Assembly (NCBI GenBank): GCA_035687745.1
Contig: DASRVA010000074.1
Span: 1-16,900, forward strand
DNA: 16,900 nt
From: DASRVA01 sp035687745
Lineage (GTDB): Bacteria; Gemmatimonadota; Gemmatimonadetes; JACCXV01; JAHWKZ01
Direction: 5' to 3'
Part shown: positions 6,504 through 12,424 of the stretch, piece by piece
How the letters are laid out: each line of letters begins with the position of its first letter
How positions within the stretch are numbered: the first letter of the stretch is position 1
Made by a program: the position numbers and the translations under genes
The notes under the pieces: model-generated
The model's input: the letters and a program-made list of their open reading frames with translations, nothing else
What the model was told of the DNA's origin: nothing
Databases searched by the model: none

Positions 6504-7204
6504 GGGGAGTCGCCGACGGGCTGCGGGGGCCGGGCCGGAACGACCCGACCGCGGATCCGGACGCTGTCGGGGGAGACCTTCACGGTCCGCAGGCTCTCGG
6601 GCACGGCAATCTCCAGCCGCTCGTCGAAAGGGCCGTCGTCGGCCGAGATCTGCGAGAGATCGAGCTCCAGCGAGCCGATCGGACGGATCTCCGCGGTCAC
6701 GCCCCGGATTCGCACGCTCCGTGGGTCGACCTCGAGCCCGACCACGCGCCGGTCCGGGTCGACCTCGACGCCTCCCACGGTCGCCAACGGCACCGTCTTC
6801 TCGATGAAACGGTCCGTGACCACCGTGATCCGGCTCGGGACGACGCCGGTCGGCACGAGGTTCAAGTCGCCCGGCCGCTGGACGTCCTGAGGACCGAGGT
6901 CGATCTGCAGGGTGTCGTTCTCGTCTCCGCGAACTTCCTTGCGGATCGCCAGCCGATCACGATCCAGGCGCAACAGCTCCTTCCCCGTTCCCGAGAACCG
7001 GACGTCGACCTCGTGCGGGACGTCGTTCGTGACGATCATGTCCCGGCCTTCGACCGCGATGCTCAGCGGAACCGGATAGTCGATCACGGCGGTCTCGTCC
7101 GAGGTCACGTCGAACCACAGCAGGAGGGCGAGCGCGAGAGCGACGAGCTTGTAGCCCAGGTTCTGAGTGAAGAAGTCGCGGAGCCAGGCGGCGATCCCGG
7201 ACAA
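6500..7204 (-). CDS. YbbR/CdaR-like domain protein
   Basis: This 234-aa protein has one N-terminal membrane segment (about residues 15-33, in NLGYKLVALALALLLWFDV), the usual opening of YbbR-domain proteins. Extracytoplasmic YbbR-like repeats follow, with strands such as DYPVPLSIAVEG, VDVRFSGTGKELL and SVRIRGVTAEI. In Firmicutes CdaR is a YbbR protein that regulates the c-di-AMP cyclase CdaA and usually lies just downstream of cdaA. Here no cyclase gene precedes it in the window, so the role is unassigned. The start is a TTG at 7204, 6 nt after the stop of the 61-aa gene and immediately before the hydrophobic segment; no better start is in frame. Its stop overlaps the proposed tsaD start. It is shorter than multi-repeat CdaR proteins. 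Confidence 0.82.
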   Translation of the reverse strand: MSGIAAWLRDFFTQNLGYKLVALALALLLWFDVTSDETAVIDYPVPLSIAVEGRDMIVTNDVPHEVDVRFSGTGKELLRLDRDRLAIRKEVRGDENDTLQIDLGPQDVQRPGDLNLVPTGVVPSRITVVTDRFIEKTVPLATVGGVEVDPDRRVVGLEVDPRSVRIRGVTAEIRPIGSLELDLSQISADDGPFDERLEIAVPESLRTVKVSPDSVRIRGRVVPARPPQPVGDSP

Positions 7205-7210
7205 GGGCGC

Positions 7211-7396
7211 TCAGCCGCCGTCCCCGTCCGGGCCGGCTCCTCGCGTGCGCTTGACCGCGCTCATGACCGCGACGCCGAAGAGGGCCAGACAGACGATGAA
7301 GATCCAGGCGGCGGACACCCCCAGCCTGTCGAGCCCCATTCCGATCGCCGCGATCAGGATGAGGAAGCCGACGAAGTACACATAGAACCAATCCAT
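7211..7396 (-). CDS. Small 61-aa membrane protein, function unknown
   Basis: A 61-residue protein starts at ATG 7396 with a good ribosome binding site, GGAGAG, about 6 nt upstream. Two hydrophobic helices can be seen (about residues 4-20, FYVYFVGFLILIAAIGM, and 30-46, AWIFIVCLALFGVAVM), joined by a short GLDRLGVS loop, with a basic and then Gly/Asp-rich cytoplasmic-type tail. I do not recognise a family. It is 6 nt upstream of the YbbR gene and probably cotranscribed with it and tsaD. The codon pattern and ribosome site support a real gene despite the size. Confidence 0.7.
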   Translation of the reverse strand: MDWFYVYFVGFLILIAAIGMGLDRLGVSAAWIFIVCLALFGVAVMSAVKRTRGAGPDGDGG

Positions 7397-7476
7397 GCGC
7401 GCTCTCCGGGTGGCGTGGGTGGAGCCCGTCTCGGCGCGCGGAATGTACGGATCGCCCCACTCTCCGACCACACGGA

Positions 7477-8232
7477 TCAGATGTTCTCGGCGATGAACGG
7501 GAACAGCGGCAGGAGGACACGGTTCAGGTAGGCGGCCAGGATCGCGAACGAGTTCGTGAAGACGAGGACCCCGACCGCCACCAGGACGATCCCGCTGGCG
7601 ATCTCGATCGGGCGGACCCACCGCCGGGCGCGCCGGAAGCCGGCGAGGAAGGCGTTGAACCCGAGCGCGGCGACCAAGAACGGAAGCCCAAGGCCGGCCG
7701 AGTAGACGGCCAGCATCGCGACCCCCTGGCGCAGCTCCCCGGTCGATCCCGCCATGGTCAGGATGGCGCCCAAGATCGGGCCGATGCACGGAGTCCAACC
7801 CGCGCCGAAGGCGAATCCCACCAGGACCGAGCCGAGCAGGCCGGCGGGACGCCGCTGCAGGTGGACGCGCCGCTCGCGGTGCAGGAAGGGAAGCGTCAGC
7901 AGGCCGCTGATGTGGAGCCCGAACAGGACGATGACCACGCCCGCGAGTCGCCGGATCCAGACCTGGTTGGAGCGCATGAACTGGCCGACGACGGTCGCCG
8001 AGGCACCCAGCGCGATGAAGACGAGCGCGAAGCCGAGGATGAAGAGCAGCGAGTGGACCACGGTCAGCCGGCGGACGCGGCCGCGCGCGTCGGGGCCCGG
8101 CTCGGCGAGCTCGTCGAACGTCAGGCCGGTGATGAACGAGAGGTACGACGGGAAGAGGGGGAGGACGCACGGGCTGAGGAAGGAGACCACGCCCGCCCCG
8201 AAGGCGACCGCGAAGGAGAGCTCCCCCGGCAC
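7477..8232 (-). CDS. ccdA: CcdA-like thiol:disulfide transmembrane electron carrier
   Basis: This 251-aa polytopic inner-membrane protein belongs to the CcdA/DsbD-beta family, which carries reducing equivalents from cytoplasmic thioredoxin to periplasmic thiol proteins. The two redox cysteines are in the expected helices, C22 in SFLSPCVLPLFPSYLSF and C149 in FGAGWTPCIGP. About six hydrophobic helices are visible. It starts at GTG 8232, one base after the stop of the thioredoxin-like gene, so the two are almost certainly cotranscribed and functionally paired. The lack of cytochrome c assembly genes here leaves open whether it serves cytochrome maturation, as in classical CcdA, or another thiol target. 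An 80-bp gap follows before the 61-aa gene, with no clear terminator in it. Confidence 0.92.
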   Translation of the reverse strand: MPGELSFAVAFGAGVVSFLSPCVLPLFPSYLSFITGLTFDELAEPGPDARGRVRRLTVVHSLLFILGFALVFIALGASATVVGQFMRSNQVWIRRLAGVVIVLFGLHISGLLTLPFLHRERRVHLQRRPAGLLGSVLVGFAFGAGWTPCIGPILGAILTMAGSTGELRQGVAMLAVYSAGLGLPFLVAALGFNAFLAGFRRARRWVRPIEIASGIVLVAVGVLVFTNSFAILAAYLNRVLLPLFPFIAENI

Positions 8233-8233
8233 C

Positions 8234-8803
8234 TCAGCTCCGGGCGTCGGTCCGGATCACGTCCTCGAGCGCCGGAGCCAGCCCCAGGCCGACCTTGATG
8301 GGATACTCGAACACGTCGCGTGTCTGGGGGCCGACCCACTCCTCCGCGATCCGCCCGTCGACGAGGAGGAAGGTCGTGGGAAGCCACGGTGCGAGCCGCC
8401 ACTCCTCACGCATCCGCGGGGTCGTGATGACCGAGGCGTACGGGATCTCCATCTCCTCGACGAACGCCCGCGAGTCCCGGGGCAGGTCGTCCACCGTCGC
8501 GCCCAGCACCATGAAACCCCTGTCGCCATATTCCTCATGGAGCGCGATCAGGACCGGGATCTCCTCCTTGCAGGGCTCGCACCAGGAGGCCCAGAAATTG
8601 AGGAGGATGACCTTCCGATCCGCCAGGTCGTCCAGCGACAGCGAATCGCCCGCCAGGGTCTCGAGCGCGAACCCCGGAGCGAGCCGCGCCTCGACCGCCG
8701 CTCCCGTCTCGGCCGCCTCCTCGTCGGTGCGTGCCTCGGAGCCGCTCCCGCACGCGGCCGCGAGGGCCACGAGCGACCAGAGAATCGTCCACCTATGCCG
8801 CAT
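8234..8803 (-). CDS. TlpA/ResA-like thioredoxin lipoprotein
   Basis: This 189-aa protein has an N-terminal export segment, MRHRWTILWSLVALAAAC, in which C18 fits a loose lipobox (Ala at -3 rather than Leu), so it is probably a lipoprotein facing the periplasm. A thioredoxin fold follows: KVILLNFWASWCEPCKEE with the redox pair C75/C78, then the cis-proline loop APWLPTTFLLVDGRI. This layout matches TlpA/ResA/CcmG-like reductases. The partner CcdA is encoded 1 nt downstream and would keep it reduced. ATG 8803 was chosen because it starts the signal segment; GTG at 8806 or 8812 would add one to three residues. The reading frame continues upstream towards the agmatinase gene but without signal-like sequence. 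Confidence 0.9.
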   Translation of the reverse strand: MRHRWTILWSLVALAAACGSGSEARTDEEAAETGAAVEARLAPGFALETLAGDSLSLDDLADRKVILLNFWASWCEPCKEEIPVLIALHEEYGDRGFMVLGATVDDLPRDSRAFVEEMEIPYASVITTPRMREEWRLAPWLPTTFLLVDGRIAEEWVGPQTRDVFEYPIKVGLGLAPALEDVIRTDARS

Positions 8804-8898
8804 CACTCTCACCAAATTTCCCGCTCTCCCCTCTCCTCCGCAAGCCGCAGGCCGCTGGATCGAGGGGTTTTCCATCTCGGTCTTTCGCAGCGCCCGGC

Positions 8899-9765
8899 TC
8901 ACCATTCGTGGAGGTGGTAGCCGATCGTTCTATACACCAGCCGCGCCACCACAAAATCCGGCGCGTGCAACCCTTCGATCGGGGCCAGCTCCACAACGTC
9001 CATCCCCACCACCCGCTTCTCCTGGAACACGTACCCGAGGAAGCGCATCGTGTCGTGCCAGAAGCCGCCCCCGGGCTCGGGCGTGCCGGTGGCGGGCACC
9101 AGCGACGGATCGAAGAAGTCGACGTCGAAGGTCAGGTAGACCGTGTCGGTGAGGGCCGACAGGGCGGTGTCGATCCATTCATCCCCGTAAGCGATCCGGT
9201 GCGACCAGAAGACTGGCAGGTCGTGGGCGCGGATGAACCGCATCTCCTCGGGGGAGACGGCCCGGATCCCGATCGGGACGGCGGGCACACCCAGGTCGTG
9301 GATCCGCCGCATCACCGAGGCGTGGGACCAGGGGGTCCCCATGTACTCCTGACGGAGGTCTGCGTGGGCGTCGAGCTGGAGCACCGAGAGATCCTCGAAT
9401 GCCTCGCGGGCGGCCCGCACGGGGGCGGTGGTGAGACCGTGCTCGCCGCCCAGAAAGACCGGGAACTTGCCATCCGTGAAGACCTCCCGCGCCCGCTCCT
9501 CGAGCCGCGCCAGGAACGCCTCCGGGTCGTCCATCGGGGTGACTTCGGGAGCGGTGTGGATCCCCTTCTGCCAGGGTTCCTCGCCGAGCACCTCGTCGTA
9601 GAGCTCCACGTAGGCCGAGGCCTCGAGGATGGCGGCCGGCCCTCGGGCCGTGCCACCACCGTAGGAGACCGTCCGCTCGTAGGGGACCGGCACGACGACA
9701 ACGGCCGCATCCGCGTACGCGGCCGGCGCCTCTTTGAGGTCGCCCAGGAAGCTCGGCGGGCTCAG
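8899..9765 (-). CDS. speB: Agmatinase (ureohydrolase family)
   Basis: This ureohydrolase has 288 aa, the usual agmatinase size. Mn-binding motifs are complete: GGEHGLT (H109), DAHADLR (D132, H134, D136) and TFDVDFFDPSLVPATGTPEPGG (D214, D216). It should hydrolyse agmatine to putrescine and urea in the cytoplasm. The gene directly upstream is a pyruvoyl arginine decarboxylase, which makes agmatine, and this supports agmatinase over arginase or guanidinobutyrase. The best start is a CTG at 9765 that overlaps the decarboxylase stop as CTGA; no ATG, GTG or TTG lies between there and the conserved VVVVPVPYE strand, where a GTG would cut into the fold. A 95-bp gap follows before the thioredoxin gene. 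Confidence 0.93.
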   Translation of the reverse strand: MSPPSFLGDLKEAPAAYADAAVVVVPVPYERTVSYGGGTARGPAAILEASAYVELYDEVLGEEPWQKGIHTAPEVTPMDDPEAFLARLEERAREVFTDGKFPVFLGGEHGLTTAPVRAAREAFEDLSVLQLDAHADLRQEYMGTPWSHASVMRRIHDLGVPAVPIGIRAVSPEEMRFIRAHDLPVFWSHRIAYGDEWIDTALSALTDTVYLTFDVDFFDPSLVPATGTPEPGGGFWHDTMRFLGYVFQEKRVVGMDVVELAPIEGLHAPDFVVARLVYRTIGYHLHEW

Positions 9766-10310
9766 GAGACGAGGACCGCCGCCGCGACGACGGTCGACCA
9801 GCGCCCGTCCTTGTCCCCGATCGCCGACTGGGTCACGTTGCGGGTGGTGACGATCTCGTCCGAGATGCGCCAGTTCTCCTTGCGCTCGTCCCACGCCGCC
9901 TCCGGATCGAATTCCACACCCAGCGTGGTGGCCAGCATCTGGGCAGCCAGGTCTTCGGCGTAATCCCCCGCCTTCTGGTCCGTCTCGCCGTAGGAGTGGT
10001 GCTCCGAGAGATATCCGTAGCGGCTCCGGTCGCGCGGGATCGCGACCCCGATCGAGGCCGCGATCAGGCGATTGGGCTCGTTGGTCGCCGACTCGGCGAT
10101 GACCGCGTACAGGACCTGGCCGGGGGACAGCTTGGCCATCGCCTCCTTCCGACCGATCAGCTTGCACTCGGGCGGGAAGATGCTGGAGACGCGCACGAGG
10201 TTGTACTCTGCGATCCCGGCGTCGCGCAGCGCGAGCTCGAACGAGGCGAGCTTCTCGCGATGCCGGCCGACGCCGCGCGTCAGACAGAGCTCCTTGGCGA
10301 CGAAGGACAC
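9762..10310 (-). CDS. pdaD: Pyruvoyl-dependent arginine decarboxylase
   Basis: A 182-aa proenzyme of the PvlArgDC family, which cleaves itself at a Ser-Ser bond to give beta and alpha chains; the new alpha N-terminal serine becomes the pyruvoyl group. The cleavage site is in VRVSSIFPP, between Ser42 and Ser43. Other family marks are KELCLTRGVG near the start, YAVIAESATNEPNR, SRYGYLSEHH and a DEIVTTRNVTQ stretch near the end. It decarboxylates arginine to agmatine with no PLP. It starts at GTG 10310; the upstream gene's TAA lies inside an AGGTAAGG ribosome-site-like stretch 4 nt away, suggesting coupling. Agmatinase follows, completing a putrescine route. The family is common in archaea and scattered in bacteria. 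Confidence 0.93.
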   Translation of the reverse strand: MSFVAKELCLTRGVGRHREKLASFELALRDAGIAEYNLVRVSSIFPPECKLIGRKEAMAKLSPGQVLYAVIAESATNEPNRLIAASIGVAIPRDRSRYGYLSEHHSYGETDQKAGDYAEDLAAQMLATTLGVEFDPEAAWDERKENWRISDEIVTTRNVTQSAIGDKDGRWSTVVAAAVLVS

Positions 10311-10314
10311 GGCC

Positions 10315-11343
10315 TTACCTCGATTCCGGGGGTCGACGATCGGACGGCCGCGGTGCGGCGTCCCTGGCAGCGGCGGCGCGTTGCATCTCCCTTTCCACGA
10401 TCTCCTCGCGTCGTTCCTCGTAGCGCGCGAACAGGGGCTCCAGCCGCGGATCGTTGGGCAGGCTAGGGAGCATCACGATGAGGTCGCCCGTGACGGCCTC
10501 CACGCTCACCGGCTCGCCCCCGAACTCGACACGGGTCCGGCCTACCCATCTTCCCAGATCGCCCGCCGAGGCGACCCATGTCTCGGGGGTCACCTCCTCG
10601 GGCGAGGAGAGCGTCTTGCCGCCGTGGCCGCTCAGGATCAGGTCGATCCCGGGCACGAACTCGGCGAGCGCCCGGCTTCCCTTGTACGAGAGATGGCTCA
10701 AGGCCACGACGAGATCCACGTCCTGGCTTCGCAATTCCTCGACGGCGTCGCGCGCGCTCTCCACGATGTCCTCGACCACCACGCTGTCCCGCATCGCTCC
10801 GGCCAGCAGGATCGTCGGGTTGTAGAGGCCGATCACCCCGATCCGCCGCCCGTCCCGGTCGAGGAGAAGCGTGCGGTGGCCGAGCTCCTCGAGCCCCACG
10901 ACCTCGTAGTTGGTGTGCACCCACCGCGCGTCGGTGGTCTCGAGAATCGAGCGCAGGAAGGCCGGGCCGTGGTTCAGATCCCAGTCGCCGAACGTGACGG
11001 CGTCGTACGCCATGAGCTGCATAGCCGCGGCCATCGTCCGGCCCATCTCCGCGCCGACCTCGTTCGGCCCGCCGGCGAAGTCGCCCGTGTCGAAGACCAG
11101 GATCGGCGCGTCGGTCGACCGCCGCAGGCTGTCGATCACCCAGGCCCGCTTGGCCAGTCCGCCGGTCGAGTCGGAGCGGCAGCCGCACGTGTCGAAGTAG
11201 CCGTAGGCGTCGCCGGTGTGGAGGACCACGATCTCGTCGGCCGGACCTGCGCCGCAGGCGAGGGCCCCGGAGAGGAGGATCGCGGCCGCGAAGCCGGGGA
11301 GCCGGCCGGCTCGCCCCGGCCGCGGCGGGCTCAGAAGCGCCAT
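10315..11343 (-). CDS. 5'-nucleotidase-like metallophosphatase lipoprotein
   Basis: This 342-aa protein has a signal segment ending LLSGALAC (C30), a loose lipobox, so it is probably a periplasm-facing lipoprotein. The body resembles the UshA/5'-nucleotidase metallophosphatase domain: VVLHTGDAYGY, DTGDF (about D86-D88), FGDWDLNHG, a late His in VALSHLS (H217) and LILSGHGG (H240). The ligand motifs are changed from the classical enzymes: D-x-H reads D-x-Y at 45-47, and GNHE reads GDWD. A distinctive DTCGCRSDSTGGLAKRA (C53, C55) follows the first motif and is shared with a subset of family members. The substrate is unknown. Its ATG (11343) overlaps the end of the barrel gene by 13 bp. The C-terminus is charged and low in complexity. 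Confidence 0.78.
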   Translation of the reverse strand: MALLSPPRPGRAGRLPGFAAAILLSGALACGAGPADEIVVLHTGDAYGYFDTCGCRSDSTGGLAKRAWVIDSLRRSTDAPILVFDTGDFAGGPNEVGAEMGRTMAAAMQLMAYDAVTFGDWDLNHGPAFLRSILETTDARWVHTNYEVVGLEELGHRTLLLDRDGRRIGVIGLYNPTILLAGAMRDSVVVEDIVESARDAVEELRSQDVDLVVALSHLSYKGSRALAEFVPGIDLILSGHGGKTLSSPEEVTPETWVASAGDLGRWVGRTRVEFGGEPVSVEAVTGDLIVMLPSLPNDPRLEPLFARYEERREEIVEREMQRAAAARDAAPRPSDRRPPESR

Positions 11344-12344
11344 CCGACGCCGAAGTGTGTTTCGTCCCCGAGCTCGCTCACCGAGATCTCGCGCGCGATC
11401 TCGGCCTCGAAGCCCTGCAGCCTGAGCCCGATACCGAACGCCCCGCCGGCCAGCCGGTCGTCGTCACCCTCGTCGAGGAACGGGTTGTCGGCGAACAGCA
11501 CCCCACCGCGGATCTCCACGAGGTTGTGGACGGTCAGGACACCCCCGAAGTGCTGGCTCGACGCGGACAGCTCGCGGAGATCGCTCTCGATGTCGAAGAG
11601 GACCCGGACACGGTATTCCTCGGACAAGCCCGGGAAACGCTGGGGCGTCACGGCGATCCCGACCCGCACGCGGCTCGGCAGCGATTCCTCGCCACCCCCC
11701 GCGCTCCCTGGGAGGGCGTCTTCCGTATCCTCGAAGTCCAGGTCCGGCCCCAGGTTCCGCAGCGACGCCGCCAGCGCGATCGGCACGTTCTCCCGCGGCC
11801 GGTAGGTCAAGCCGGCATCGAAAACCGGACCGCTCGCCTCGGTCACCCCGAGGTCGGAGCGGTACCATTTGGCGGTCACCCCGTACGCCACCTTGTCGCG
11901 GATCTCGTTGGCATAGGTGAGCCCGATCACCCATTCGCTGAGATCGACCGAGCCGATCGGGTCGGGCGAGTTGTCCGTCAGCAGCACCTCTCCCAGATCC
12001 TGGAAGACGAAGTGGCCGGCCAGGGTTCCCCACGGTCCGGTGTACGCGCCGGCCAGGAAGTTGCCGTTGAACCCGTCCAGCTCGTCCTCCAGATCGGCGC
12101 CCTGGAAGCGGCTGTAGGTCAACGCGCCGCGCTCGAAGCCGACGACCGCGGCGGGGTTGTACGGCAGGGCCTGAAGCTCGGCCCGCTCGGCGGCCACCGC
12201 CCGGCCCTGACCGATCGTCCGGGCGCCCAGCGGCAGGACGAGCCCGATCAGCCCGCCGTTCTCGTCGGATTGGGCCCGGACCGAAGCCGGAATCGACGCC
12301 GAAGCGGCGCCGAGGAACAGGAGCATGACGAGGGCGCGGGACAT
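11331..12344 (-). CDS. PorV/PorQ-like outer-membrane beta-barrel protein
   Basis: A 337-aa protein with a clear signal peptide (MSRALVMLLFLGAASASIPA, then SVRA, cleavage likely after residue 24). The mature start, NGGLIGLVLPLGARTIGQGRA, followed by a LPYNPAAVVG segment, is typical of PorV/PorQ/UPF0164 barrels, in which GARALGMGGA and NPAG are hallmarks. The rest is alternating strands, ending in the aromatic-terminated HFGVGWRF expected of an outer-membrane barrel. PorV-type barrels carry type IX cargo to the cell surface, and the upstream gene encodes a possible cargo with a FlgD-like tail. Start choice: ATG 12344 heads the signal peptide; an ATG at 12362 would add six residues. No convincing ribosome site is visible. 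Its stop overlaps the next gene by 13 bp. Confidence 0.82.
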   Translation of the reverse strand: MSRALVMLLFLGAASASIPASVRAQSDENGGLIGLVLPLGARTIGQGRAVAAERAELQALPYNPAAVVGFERGALTYSRFQGADLEDELDGFNGNFLAGAYTGPWGTLAGHFVFQDLGEVLLTDNSPDPIGSVDLSEWVIGLTYANEIRDKVAYGVTAKWYRSDLGVTEASGPVFDAGLTYRPRENVPIALAASLRNLGPDLDFEDTEDALPGSAGGGEESLPSRVRVGIAVTPQRFPGLSEEYRVRVLFDIESDLRELSASSQHFGGVLTVHNLVEIRGGVLFADNPFLDEGDDDRLAGGAFGIGLRLQGFEAEIAREISVSELGDETHFGVGWRF

Positions 12345-12384
12345 GGGCGGCGGAATCTGCATGTGCGGGCAGGGTGCTGCAAGA

Positions 12385-12400
12385 ACCCGCGGGCACGGGT
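12385..12400 (-). terminator. Weak hairpin in the gap after the FlgD-tail gene
   Basis: On the minus strand ACCCG, a six-base loop and CGGGT form a 5-bp stem, followed by TCTTG. It lies in the 80-bp gap (12345-12424) between the FlgD-tail gene stop and the barrel gene start. The stem is short, so any termination would be partial; it could also modulate the barrel gene leader. Confidence 0.22.
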
Positions 12401-12424
12401 GAGGCGCGGAATCCGCCGCGCGCA

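Noticed and set aside
5571..6890. Plus-strand open frame (439 codons) opposite tsaD and the YbbR gene
   Set aside because: It spans two well-supported minus-strand genes and encodes no recognisable motif.
7397..7476. Possible promoter in the 80-bp gap between ccdA and the 61-aa gene
   Set aside because: A TACATT -10-like hexamer is present, but no -35 match lies at a proper distance. Only the GGAGAG ribosome site is convincing.
8840..8853. GG-N10-GC element with TTGC upstream of the thioredoxin gene, a possible second sigma-54 promoter
   Set aside because: The -24 block reads GGCCTG rather than GGCACG. Another such loose match occurs at the divergent region near 14825, which shows how often this arises by chance in GC-rich DNA.
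8804..8898. Possible terminator or small gene between agmatinase and the thioredoxin gene
   Set aside because: The 95-bp gap contains a GCGGC direct repeat and a purine-rich stretch that probably includes the ribosome site, but no stable stem with a T tract and no convincing small gene.
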